A DNA stretch of 11,640 bases from Bacteroidales bacterium UBA6828 (GCA_002452095.1 DKEG01000069.1:1-11640), one strand, 5' to 3'. Shown: positions 1 through 6,930, numbered from the stretch's first letter. Translations and numbers: made by a program. Notes: generated from the letters alone by a model not told the origin.

Positions 1-65
1 TTTGTTATTGGACAGTACACTGTTATCCTCCTGACATCCACCTGACTTTTTTATACAAGGTGTAC

Positions 66-96
66 TTGCAAACATCGGTATTTTTCCGTAAATTTG
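66..96 (+). promoter_or_regulatory. Bacteroides-type promoter of the patatin-like gene
   Basis: A TTG at 66-68 and an exact TAnnTTTG box at 89-96 are separated by 20 bp, which is the spacing of the Bacteroides sigma-ABfr promoter (-33/-7). The transcript would start near 103, leaving a leader of only about 15 nt before the ATG at 118. A short inverted repeat lies further upstream (ACAGT at 12-16, ACTGT at 19-23); it could be an operator, but five-base arms are weak evidence. The promoter call rests on consensus match and position only. Confidence 0.7.
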
Positions 97-117
97 CGCC
101 ATAAAAAACAGACTGCT

Positions 118-1044
118 ATGAAAACAAAACATGTGGCTCTTGTACTCGGTTCGGGCGGTGCCCGCGGAATGGCGCATATCGGGGCTATTGAGGAACTGTT
201 GAACCGAGGTTATGAGATAACGAGCATTGCGGGGACATCTATGGGGGCGATGATTGCCGGTATGTATGCCGCTGGGCGGCTGCAAGAAGCCAAAGAATGG
301 TTCTTGCAGGTGGACAAACAATTGATACTCAGGATGATGGATATTTCGCTTTCGTTCAACTCGGTCGTGAAAGGCGAGCGCATTATCAACGAGTTGGAAA
401 ATGTGGTGCCCGATTGTCTCATTCAAGACCTGCCTATTCCGTGTTCGATTGTGTCAGCGGATCTGATCTCGGCGGACGAGGTGGTCTTTAAGACGGGCAG
501 CCTGTTCAATGCCATTCGTGCCAGTATCAGTATTCCGCTTTTTTTCCAGCCGGTACAGAAAGGGCGACGGCTATTGGTGGACGGCGGTATTCTCAATCCG
601 CTGCCGCTCAATCGCGTGAAACGGCAGCGTGGCGACTTGCTTGTGGCAATGAATATCTCAGGCAAAGACTGTATGGCGGTGAAGAAACAGCAGACCCAAT
701 CCGCATTGAGCAAAGCGACCGAACTGATAAAGAAAAAGGGCATCAATCTGCCTTTGCAGTTGCAGGGGCTGACTATGCGTTTGGAGAAAAAGCAAGTGGA
801 ACAAAGTGTAAACCTCGCTAATTCCGTGAATTATATCACTATGGTGGATCGTATGTTGGATATGCAGATACAGCAGAATACGCAATTGGCATTGCAACTC
901 ACGCCACCGGATATCCTTGCAGAGATGCCACAATATGCTTTCACCACTTTTGATTTCGACAAAGCGGAAATCATTATGGAGCAAGGGCGTCTCCTAATGC
1001 GCAAAGCCATTGACCGCTATGAGGAACAATTAACATCCCCCTAG
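118..1044 (+). CDS. Patatin-like phospholipase family protein (RssA-like)
   Basis: A 308-residue patatin-family acyl hydrolase. Known members cleave acyl groups from phospholipids or other lipids with a Ser-Asp dyad. The glycine-rich oxyanion loop is at residues 11-17 (GSGGARG), the nucleophile elbow G-T-S-M-G has Ser41, and the D-G-G motif supplies Asp155. There is no signal peptide or membrane segment, so it should be cytoplasmic. Residues from about 200 to the end form a charged, helix-rich extension of unknown role. The frame stays open from a TTG at 94, but that codon is part of the -7 promoter box and precedes the predicted transcript start, so the ATG at 118 is the likely start. It is monocistronic and converges on the AraC-type gene; no clear terminator is visible in the 48-nt gap. 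Family assignment is firm; the substrate is unknown. Confidence 0.9.
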   Translation: MKTKHVALVLGSGGARGMAHIGAIEELLNRGYEITSIAGTSMGAMIAGMYAAGRLQEAKEWFLQVDKQLILRMMDISLSFNSVVKGERIINELENVVPDCLIQDLPIPCSIVSADLISADEVVFKTGSLFNAIRASISIPLFFQPVQKGRRLLVDGGILNPLPLNRVKRQRGDLLVAMNISGKDCMAVKKQQTQSALSKATELIKKKGINLPLQLQGLTMRLEKKQVEQSVNLANSVNYITMVDRMLDMQIQQNTQLALQLTPPDILAEMPQYAFTTFDFDKAEIIMEQGRLLMRKAIDRYEEQLTSP

Positions 1045-1092
1045 CCTCTCATTAATGGTTAATTTGTGGGAATTATATGTTTTATAACCGTT

Positions 1093-1962
1093 TTACCGTT
1101 TTTGTTTGCGGAAGGCTTGTGCGCTGACGCCGGTATGGATACGGAAATACTTGCAGAAACTGCTTGCAGTAGCAAAGTCCATACTGAAAGCAATCTCTTT
1201 GATGCTTTCGTCGGTAGCAAGCAAGCGTTGCTTTATTTCACGAATGGCAATCTCGTTGATAATGTTCGATGGGGTTTTCTTTGCCACCTGATTGCAGATA
1301 TAGGTCAGGTATTTGGCAGAGATAGCCATCTTGTCAGCATACCACGAAACCGAGTGGCGCGAGGTGCGGTTGTTTTCCAGCAGGCGGACAAACTGCGAGA
1401 AAAGTTGCGTAGTATGGGCGTTGACAATCGTTTCATTTACAGGCACAATATCTTCTTCGTGCTGCTCGTGCATTGACTCGTCCACCCACGAAATCATCTC
1501 AAAGATAATGGCTTGTGCCAGCATCTCGGCAATACGTTTCTGATAGGGTGAAGATTCCTGCGAATAGAGTTCCACAAGTCGCCCGTATGCCTCGCTCAAC
1601 TGCAGGCGGCGTTCGTTGAGGTGAATAATCGGATGGCTGGATAAAAACTTGTATTTGTCGTACCAACTGTCTTGCAGGCGCAGGCACGAATAGGCTATAT
1701 CGCTCAGCGAATCGGACGTAAAAGAGAATATCTGACACTGAAAATCAGGCGTATGCATATAGTGCCCAAGCAGAAAATCGGGCATACAGAACAGCAAATC
1801 ATTTTGCTGTATCTCGTAACTGTCCTGATTCAATTCTACCCGCAGACGCCCTTGGCGGCACACAATAATGAGCGCAGAAGCCACAGGCACCTGGTTGTTA
1901 TTTACCAACGCATCCAAATCATCAGAAATGAGAATGTTCTCATAAGGAATCTTGTCTATCAT
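1093..1962 (-). CDS. AraC-family transcriptional regulator
   Basis: A 289-residue DNA-binding regulator. Residues from about 15 to 150 look like the beta-rich cupin-type sensing domain usual in the family. The C-terminal 90 residues hold the two helix-turn-helix units: the first around 206-228 (WYADKMAISAKYLTYICNQ), the second around 254-275 (IKEIAFSMDFATASSFCKYF), followed by the typical G-V-S-A-Q-A-F-R ending. Length is normal for the family. The effector cannot be read from the sequence. It is divergent from the cardiolipin synthase gene across 411 nt, so regulation of that gene or of itself is possible, but this is position-based inference only. No exact Bacteroides -7 box lies in the first 180 nt upstream of its start; one match on its strand lies at 2236-2243, inside the inverted-repeat element. 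Confidence 0.9.
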   Translation of the reverse strand: MIDKIPYENILISDDLDALVNNNQVPVASALIIVCRQGRLRVELNQDSYEIQQNDLLFCMPDFLLGHYMHTPDFQCQIFSFTSDSLSDIAYSCLRLQDSWYDKYKFLSSHPIIHLNERRLQLSEAYGRLVELYSQESSPYQKRIAEMLAQAIIFEMISWVDESMHEQHEEDIVPVNETIVNAHTTQLFSQFVRLLENNRTSRHSVSWYADKMAISAKYLTYICNQVAKKTPSNIINEIAIREIKQRLLATDESIKEIAFSMDFATASSFCKYFRIHTGVSAQAFRKQKR

Positions 1963-2149
1963 AATTAGTCCGTTTTTCGTGGATATGTGTTTGTTCTACG
2001 TCGAAATATGCAAAAAATGTTCCAAACGGACAAAATGTGCTTTTTGCGAACCGATAAAATACTATACGGTAATAAAAAGTATGCAGTTTGTGTCTTTTGG
2101 ATAATCGATAAGGCGTATCTTGGCAGTATTTTTGTGGCAAGAAAGGAAA
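1963..2149. other. AT-rich intergenic stretch between divergent genes
   Basis: No coding sequence is supported here. The only notable signal is an exact plus-strand TAnnTTTG box at 2127-2134 (TATTTTTG). It lacks a properly spaced -33 element: the nearest TTTG, at 2096-2099, is 27 bp away instead of about 20. If used, it would start a transcript near 2141, just before the inverted-repeat element, and read towards the cardiolipin synthase gene. Confidence 0.4.
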
Positions 2150-2311
2150 ATAACTTAACGTTAGTTCGATATAAGCAAATTGTCTTGCTTTACCGCCGTA
2201 GGCGAATAAGATTTAAGACAATTTATGGATAAAAACAAAGTTATTCTTAGATTTGATTTCTTGCCGCTGTGCGGCAAAGGAGTTTTTATATCGTACTCAC
2301 GTTAACTTAAC
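2150..2311. repeat. 162-bp element bounded by imperfect inverted repeats, with nested hairpins
   Basis: The arm at 2150-2172 pairs with 2288-2309: counted from the inside, 19 of 22 positions are complementary (mismatches at 2166/2294, 2162/2298 and 2154/2306). Inside are two further foldings. One is a 10-bp stem, AAATTGTCTT at 2177-2186 with AAGACAATTT at 2215-2224, whose loop carries a small CGCC/GGCG stem. The other is a 7-bp hairpin, TTGCCGC at 2261-2267 with GCGGCAA at 2271-2277. As RNA this would be a closing stem with two inner hairpins. As DNA it resembles a MITE or an invertible segment. No target-site duplication and no recombinase gene are visible in the window. The pairing is seen directly; the role is unknown. 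Confidence 0.6.
2224..2255 (+). promoter_or_regulatory. Candidate promoter inside the inverted-repeat element, facing the synthase gene
   Basis: An exact TAnnTTTG box lies at 2248-2255 (TAGATTTG), with TATG (one mismatch to TTTG) 20 bp upstream at 2224-2227. On the opposite strand an exact -7 match lies at 2236-2243 (CAAAGTTA on the plus strand), but it has no partner at the right distance. This AT-rich DNA makes chance matches likely, so the call is tentative. If real, the leader to the synthase ATG would be about 110 nt. Confidence 0.35.
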
Positions 2312-2373
2312 TTTTACATAAGGGATTGGCGCGATTATGTCCGCCGCAACCCGTTGTCTGAACGCAAAGACTG

Positions 2374-3771
2374 ATGCCGCTTTGGTTGCACATACTGATT
2401 TGGATTTTTGCTCTCAACACGATTGTAGTTATCGTGCTGGAAAATCGTCGACCGACCGATACGTTGGCGTGGATGCTTTTGCTGCTTTTTGTGCCGGTTG
2501 TCGGGCTGGTTCTGTATTTTCTGTTTGGTACGCGTCCTGTGCGGCATATGCTTATCAAACCGAAAGATTTACAAATACTGAAAGCGCATATACAACCATT
2601 GGCAGTTGCTCCCACCGGAGCGGAACGACCTTTGGCGGATTTGCTGTTTGCCAACAATCAAGCGTATTTGACGGCAGACAACCATATCGAACTATATACC
2701 ACATTCAAAGATATGGTGGAACATCTGCAGCACGATTTGACGGCTGCTAAAGACCACATCCATTTCCAGTTCTTTAAGTTTGAGGACGATGTTGTAGGGC
2801 GGCAAATTAGTGATATTCTGATTGATAAGGCATCGCAAGGTGTGAAAGTGCGTGTCATCTACGATGCCGCTGCCAATTGGAGTGTACCCGTTGGGTTTTA
2901 TCGCCGCTTGCGCAAGGGTGGGGTAGATGTGCAGCCTTTCAACAGGATATTTCCGTATATCTCTTCATTTTCCAACTATCGCAATCACCGCAAAGTGGTT
3001 GTCATTGATGGCAAAGTGGGCTATATGGGGGGAATGAATATCGCCGAGCGTTATCTCACGGGGATCCGTACGGGAGTGTGGCGCGATACGCATTTCCGAA
3101 TTACCGGTGCGGCTGTGGGCGAGATGCAGATTGCTTTTCTCTCCGACTGGCATTTCGCCGCACATCGACTGCTCACCGCTCATCGCTATTTCCCGAAATC
3201 GGAGGAAAACACTTCGTCTGGAACAAAGGTGCAGATCGTAACATCCAATCCTACCGACCCGTGGCGGGTAATGAACCAGTCGCTTACGCTGCTCATCGCC
3301 CGGGCGTGCGACTATGTCTGGTTGCAGTCGCCCTATTTTATCCCCACCGATGCTATCTTGAATGCCCTTTGTACTGCAGCCCTTGCGGGCAAAGATGTGC
3401 GGCTGATGATACCTGCTCAGAGCGATCGTGGCATTCTTGTGCCGAAAGCCACGTTTTCGTATCTCGATCGTGTCTTGGCGGCAGGAGTGCGCGTTTTCCT
3501 ATATGATGCAGGCTATATGCATGCCAAGACGGTAGTGGCGGACAACCGGATTGCAAGCATTGGTAGCGTGAATATCGACCCGCGCAGCATCAGTTTGTCG
3601 TTCGAAATCAATGCGTTTGTCTATGATACGGGCGTGGCTCTGCAGCAACGTGCGTTGTTTGAGCAGGATATGCTCCAGGCACACGAACTCAACCTCGCCG
3701 ACTGGCGCAAACGCTCGCTGTGGGAACGCTGTATAGAGTCTTTCGCACGTATTCTGGCACCAATCTTCTAA
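2374..3771 (+). CDS. cls: Cardiolipin synthase (phospholipase D family)
   Basis: A 465-residue membrane enzyme. Bacterial Cls enzymes condense two phosphatidylglycerols into cardiolipin and glycerol at the cytoplasmic membrane. Two membrane segments lie at about residues 4-22 and 31-51, as in the PLDc_N region of the family. They are followed by two phospholipase D domains with complete HxK(x4)D motifs: His205-Lys207-Asp212 and His383-Lys385-Asp390, each with the downstream G-G/S-x-N segment. Length fits bacterial Cls (around 480). The start is fixed by an in-frame TGA at 2359-2361; ATG 2374 is the first good start codon after it. A different out-of-frame ATG at 2337 does not lead into this protein. 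The gene is followed at once by a strong terminator, so it is probably monocistronic. Family is firm; some members prefer other phospholipid head groups, so the exact substrate is inferred. Confidence 0.92.
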   Translation: MPLWLHILIWIFALNTIVVIVLENRRPTDTLAWMLLLLFVPVVGLVLYFLFGTRPVRHMLIKPKDLQILKAHIQPLAVAPTGAERPLADLLFANNQAYLTADNHIELYTTFKDMVEHLQHDLTAAKDHIHFQFFKFEDDVVGRQISDILIDKASQGVKVRVIYDAAANWSVPVGFYRRLRKGGVDVQPFNRIFPYISSFSNYRNHRKVVVIDGKVGYMGGMNIAERYLTGIRTGVWRDTHFRITGAAVGEMQIAFLSDWHFAAHRLLTAHRYFPKSEENTSSGTKVQIVTSNPTDPWRVMNQSLTLLIARACDYVWLQSPYFIPTDAILNALCTAALAGKDVRLMIPAQSDRGILVPKATFSYLDRVLAAGVRVFLYDAGYMHAKTVVADNRIASIGSVNIDPRSISLSFEINAFVYDTGVALQQRALFEQDMLQAHELNLADWRKRSLWERCIESFARILAPIF

Positions 3772-3807
3772 AAAGAGACTGTCTAACAAGTATAGGCAGT
3801 CTCTTTT
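3771..3807 (+). terminator. Rho-independent terminator of the cardiolipin synthase gene
   Basis: AAAAGAGACTG at 3771-3781 pairs perfectly with CAGTCTCTTTT at 3797-3807. The stem can extend inward by one G-T pair and three Watson-Crick pairs. The right arm ends in TTTT, and more T-runs follow. It starts at the last base of the stop codon. Confidence 0.85.
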
Positions 3808-3841
3808 CGATGTCGTTTTTTCGTGAAATTATATTGTATGG

Positions 3842-3904
3842 TCGGGGACGCGGACGCCCCCGTCCGCGGTCAAGTCGTCAGACTTGTTTGTTTTTTCGAT
3901 GTTT
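3842..3904 (+). repeat. Pair of intergenic palindromes, REP-like, second one terminator-like
   Basis: CGCGGACG at 3849-3856 pairs with CGTCCGCG at 3861-3868 around a CCCC loop. CAAGTC at 3871-3876 pairs with GACTTG at 3881-3886 around GTCA, and is followed by TTTGTTTTTT. The first hairpin is far more GC-rich than the AT-rich DNA around it. The second looks like a backup terminator for plus-strand transcription. The combination of two adjacent tight palindromes between convergent genes resembles repetitive extragenic palindromes, but only one copy is present here, so repetitiveness is not shown. Confidence 0.5.
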
Positions 3905-3950
3905 TTTCGACTTATTAAACACCCTCTTTTATTATATAAGGCTAATGTGT

Positions 3951-3980
3951 CCAATAGAACTAATAGCCCAATAGGACTAA
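3951..3980. repeat. Short degenerate direct repeat
   Basis: CCAATAGAACTAA at 3951-3963 and CCAATAGGACTAA at 3968-3980 match at 12 of 13 positions with a four-base gap. The second copy ends three bases from the ettA stop codon. Function unknown; probably intergenic repeat DNA. Confidence 0.5.
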
Positions 3981-3983
3981 ATA

Positions 3984-5660
3984 CTATTCCATCAGTTTTT
4001 TGTAGCGCACGCGGTGTGGCTCTACGGCATCGTCGCCGAGACGCATACGCTTGTTGGCTTCGTAGTCGGAGTAACTCCCCTCGAACCAGAACACCTTGGA
4101 ATCTCCCTCATAGGCAAGGATATGGGTGCAGATACGGTCAAGAAACCAGCGGTCGTGCGAGATGACTACCGCGCAACCGGCAAAATTCTCCAAACCTTCC
4201 TCCAATGCACGCAGTGTGTTCACATCGATGTCATTGGTCGGCTCGTCCAACAGCAGCACATTCGCCTCGCTTTTGAGCGTCAGGGCAAGGTGCAGGCGGT
4301 TGCGCTCACCGCCAGACAGCACTCCGCATTTCTTTTCTTGGTCGCTGCCTGTAAAATTGAAACGGCTCAGATAAGCGCGTGCATTGATTTCGCGCCCGCC
4401 CACGCGGATATATTCCGTACCGTTGGAGATGGTCTCGAATACCGTTTTCTCGGGGTCTATGTTCGAGTGCACCTGATCCACATAGCCCACTTTCACCGTC
4501 TCGCCCACCGAGAAAGTACCCTTGTCGGCTTTCTCCATATCCATAATCATACGGAACAGGGTGGTCTTGCCCGCACCGTTAGGACCAATCACTCCCACGA
4601 TACCGTTCGGCGGGAGCATAAAGTTCAAGTCCTCGAACAGCACCCGGTCGCCAAACGCTTTGGCAACGCCCTCTGCATTGATTACCTTGTTGCCCAAACG
4701 CGGTCCGTTGGGGATAAAGATCTCCAATTTCTCCTCGCGCTCTTTCTGTTCCTCATTGAGCATCTTGTCGTAGGCTCCTAAGCGGGCTTTGGATTTTGCC
4801 TGACGGGCTTTGGGTGCCATGCGCACCCATTCCAATTCGCGCTCAAGGGTCTTTCTGCGCTTGCTGGCCTGTTTCTCTTCCATTGCCATACGGGCGGTCT
4901 TCTGTTCCAGCCACGAAGAATAGTTGCCTTTCCACGGGATACCCTCGCCGCGGTCAAGTTCAAGAATCCAACCTGCCACGTGGTCAAGGAAATAGCGGTC
5001 GTGGGTGATACAGATCACCGTACCGGCGTATTGTTGCAAGTGCTGTTCGAGCCAGTCTATCGATTCGGCATCAAGGTGGTTGGTCGGCTCATCGAGCAGC
5101 AGAATATCAGGCTGTTGCAGCAGCAGACGGCATAGTGCCACACGGCGGCGCTCGCCTCCAGACAGGTTCTTTACCAATGCATCATCGTCCGGACAACGCA
5201 GCGCATCCATCGCGCGGTCTAATTTGGTATCGATGTTCCATGCATCGCTGCTGTCCAATTTGTCTTGCAACTCGGCTTGGCGTGCCAGCAGTTTGTCAAA
5301 ATCCGCATCGGGCTCGGCAAAGGCGGCATTGATTTCGTCATATTCGCGGAGCATATCCATAATCGGCTGCACACCCTCCTGTACGCACTCGCGCACGGTC
5401 TTTTCGGGGTCAAGTTTCGGATCTTGCTCCAGGTAACCTACGCTGTATCCCGGTGAGAAAACCACTTCACCTTCGTAGTTCTTTTCCACTCCGGCGATGA
5501 TCTTCATCAAGGTGGATTTACCTGTTCCGTTCAGACCGATGATGCCGATTTTGGCACCATAGTAGAATGAGAGGTAGATGTTGTTCAGTACTTTCTTTTG
5601 GGGCGAGAAACTCTTGCTCACGCCCACCATCGAGAAAATGATTTTCTTGTCGTCTGCCAT
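3984..5660 (-). CDS. ettA: Energy-dependent translational throttle protein EttA (ABC-F ATPase)
   Basis: A 558-residue soluble ABC-F protein; E. coli EttA is about 555. EttA binds the ribosomal E site and gates entry of 70S ribosomes into elongation according to the ADP/ATP ratio. Two nucleotide-binding domains are complete. In the first, Walker A is at 42-50 (GLNGTGKST), the signature LSGGE at 166-170, and Walker B with Glu191 is followed by His220. In the second, Walker A is at 359-367 (GPNGAGKTT), the signature LSGGE at 448-452, and Walker B with Glu473 is followed by His502. The EttA-type arm lies at about 95-155, and the basic linker that contacts tRNA at about 255-325 (ARQAKSKARL). There are no membrane segments. 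The arm, the linker and the N-terminal wording fit EttA better than the antibiotic-resistance ABC-F proteins. Monocistronic, with its own promoter. Confidence 0.93.
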   Translation of the reverse strand: MADDKKIIFSMVGVSKSFSPQKKVLNNIYLSFYYGAKIGIIGLNGTGKSTLMKIIAGVEKNYEGEVVFSPGYSVGYLEQDPKLDPEKTVRECVQEGVQPIMDMLREYDEINAAFAEPDADFDKLLARQAELQDKLDSSDAWNIDTKLDRAMDALRCPDDDALVKNLSGGERRRVALCRLLLQQPDILLLDEPTNHLDAESIDWLEQHLQQYAGTVICITHDRYFLDHVAGWILELDRGEGIPWKGNYSSWLEQKTARMAMEEKQASKRRKTLERELEWVRMAPKARQAKSKARLGAYDKMLNEEQKEREEKLEIFIPNGPRLGNKVINAEGVAKAFGDRVLFEDLNFMLPPNGIVGVIGPNGAGKTTLFRMIMDMEKADKGTFSVGETVKVGYVDQVHSNIDPEKTVFETISNGTEYIRVGGREINARAYLSRFNFTGSDQEKKCGVLSGGERNRLHLALTLKSEANVLLLDEPTNDIDVNTLRALEEGLENFAGCAVVISHDRWFLDRICTHILAYEGDSKVFWFEGSYSDYEANKRMRLGDDAVEPHRVRYKKLME

Positions 5661-5670
5661 ATATCTTTGG

Positions 5671-5700
5671 TTTTATTGTGCAAATATTTTATTGTGCAAA
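5671..5700. repeat. Perfect 14-bp tandem direct repeat over the ettA promoter
   Basis: TTTTATTGTGCAAA occurs at 5671-5684 and again at 5687-5700, two bases apart. The right copy supplies the TTTG half of the ettA -7 box; the left copy lies in the predicted 5' leader. It may be a local duplication or paired binding sites. Confidence 0.7.
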
Positions 5701-5728
5701 GGTACTCAAATTTTCCCGATTACACAAA
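5697..5728 (-). promoter_or_regulatory. ettA: Bacteroides-type promoter of ettA
   Basis: On the minus strand, TTTG (5725-5728) and an exact TAnnTTTG box (TACCTTTG, 5697-5704) are separated by exactly 20 bp. Transcription would start near 5690, about 30 nt before the ATG at 5660. This is the best promoter match in the window. Confidence 0.8.
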
Positions 5729-5745
5729 TCGGCAAAAATATGCAC

Positions 5746-5874
5746 TTTATGCAATTTCTATACCTCATAATAGCAATTACGGCAACGACACGGCAACGAG
5801 AGCGGTGGATAGGCGGTGTTTAAGCGATGTTTTTATGCAGTTTATGCACCTTTTATGCAGTCTTTTTGCATAAA
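5746..5874. repeat. Repeated TTTATGCA octamers
   Basis: TTTATGCA occurs at 5746-5753, 5832-5839, 5841-5848 and 5852-5859, and as its reverse complement at 5867-5874. The cluster at 5832-5874 has start-to-start spacings of 9 and 11 bp, about one helical turn. The last direct copy and the inverted copy form a 9-bp inverted repeat (5851-5859 with 5867-5875). The cluster lies more than 100 bp upstream of the ettA promoter and beyond the terminator of the next minus-strand unit. No function can be assigned. Confidence 0.5.
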
Positions 5875-5900
5875 ATAAGGGCTGCCCACACGAGCAGCCC
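5870..5900 (-). terminator. Rho-independent terminator after the FN3 remnant
   Basis: GGGCTGC at 5879-5885 and GCAGCCC at 5894-5900 form a perfect 7-bp GC-rich stem with an 8-base loop. Read on the minus strand it is followed by TTATTTTATG. It ends the minus-strand unit that contains the UDG-like gene and the remnant behind it. Confidence 0.75.
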
Positions 5901-5919
5901 CTCAATTACACATTGCTCA

Positions 5920-6309
5920 TTACAAATTAATTTCTACGCCCATTGCCGTGTCCAAAACCGTGGCAGTACCGCTTGTCGTGTTGAACTCGCCCGTGTAGGT
6001 CTGCAAGGTGGCGTTGTTCGCGTCCTTGACGGTCATACCGAAGGTGTAGCGGGTAGATTCGCTCAACCCCGTAACCGTGAAGCGGAAACCTGCGGCAGTC
6101 TGTTCGGCTGTATGGCGGGGTGTCTGTCCGTTGCGCGAGGGGGCAAAGGCAATGTTGGTCAGTTGCCCGCTTGCATTGAACACCAACGTGCAGAACACTA
6201 CGCCGTCTTTGCGTATCTCGAGGGTGTAGGTGTCTGCCGAAGCATCTGCCCTCCAGACAAAGGTCGCCTCGTTGCCTGACGGCGTTACCGTAACATATTT
6301 GTCGGATGT
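5920..6309 (-). pseudogene. Remnant of a secreted fibronectin-III-like module
   Basis: This frame is open for 129 codons between the TAA of the upstream UDG-like gene (6310-6312) and its own TAA (5920-5922). It encodes an extracellular-looking, Thr/Ser-rich beta domain. It begins TSDKYVTVTPSGNEATFVW, continues with TYTLEIRKDGVVFCTLVFN at roughly 22-40, then GFRFTVTGLSESTRYTFGM, and ends near FNTTSGTATVLD. The T-V-T-G-L-x-x-x-T-x-Y motif is the F-strand signature of FN3 modules. There is no ATG, GTG or TTG at the front; the first in-frame start-like codon is a GTG at 6198, which would cut the domain in half. There is no signal peptide, lipobox or sorting domain. The simplest reading is the tail of a larger surface protein left by a deletion that joined it to the UDG-like gene. 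Stop-codon readthrough is possible but unsupported. Confidence 0.65.
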
Positions 6310-6930
6310 TTACAGTTGCATGGATATTACCTTGTACCACCACGACCAATCGTAGGCGGCAGAAGGATGATAGACGGCTATCACACGCGATTGCTTGCCG
6401 TTCTTCAGTTGGTAATACCCATTCGGGACTGACCAACCGTCCATCACCAAGGGTTCACCGTCCATCCGGCCATCCTCTTTACCTGGCAGATTGTTGTACA
6501 AACGGGTTACTCCCCATACGATAATCAAATCGGGTTGCAACTCCTCGATTACCTCAAGAAAAGCCTTTCTGCCCTCGGCATAGTCTTCCGGAGTACCGCC
6601 TTGGCGCGCTCCCTGCATAGCCACTTGCAGAAAATTGAAGAACGCTACCGAGTTCCAAATCTCTTTGCTCCTTTCGAGGGTGGTCTCTTCGTTCACCAAA
6701 GAACGTTCGAACTTGCGGAAAGTACCCGTCCAACGGTCGGTATCGCCGTTGATAACCATTTGCACGATGCCGGTGGTATTGAGGTCTTCACACTCCGGCG
6801 CGTACTTGCGCCCGCACTGCTGGCAGCCATCGCAATAATGGCTTTCGCCGAGAACCAGTATCTTCTTGCCGAAGATACCACCGGTCTCATAGTTTTTGCC
6901 TACCCAAGGCTTAAAGAAAACATGTTTCAT
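6310..6930 (-). CDS. Uracil-DNA glycosylase superfamily-like protein of unknown function
   Basis: A 206-residue soluble protein. Segments resemble the UDG fold: ILVLGESHYCD at 24-34 (motif-1 position), WNSVAFFNF at 92-100, LIIVWG at 135-140, and a His-Pro-Ser motif at 188-190, as in the motif-2 loop of these enzymes. The classical catalytic Asp of family 1 is not evident, and the Gly-Glu-Ser-His start resembles uncharacterised members, so enzymatic activity is uncertain. A cysteine cluster lies at Cys33, Cys36, Cys39 and Cys47 (CxxCxxCx7C) and could bind zinc or an iron-sulfur cluster. There is no signal peptide. The ATG at 6930 follows an AT-rich leader and the next residues (KHVFFKPWVG) look like a natural N-terminus. 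The neighbours give no clue to the role. The protein looks full length, although an unrelated FN3-like frame begins right after its stop. Confidence 0.65.
   Translation of the reverse strand: MKHVFFKPWVGKNYETGGIFGKKILVLGESHYCDGCQQCGRKYAPECEDLNTTGIVQMVINGDTDRWTGTFRKFERSLVNEETTLERSKEIWNSVAFFNFLQVAMQGARQGGTPEDYAEGRKAFLEVIEELQPDLIIVWGVTRLYNNLPGKEDGRMDGEPLVMDGWSVPNGYYQLKNGKQSRVIAVYHPSAAYDWSWWYKVISMQL

Noticed and set aside
94..117. Eight-residue N-terminal extension of the patatin-like protein from a TTG codon
   Set aside because: The TTG belongs to the TAnnTTTG promoter box, so it should not be in the transcript. The ATG at 118 also gives a family-typical N-terminus.
1045..1092. Possible bidirectional terminator between the patatin and AraC genes
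   Set aside because: No stem longer than a few bases with a T-run could be found. The short CATTAATG palindrome is too weak.
4014..4781. 255-codon plus-strand open frame opposite ettA
   Set aside because: It lies wholly inside ettA, which has all ABC-F motifs. The antisense product matches no recognisable domain and has no promoter.
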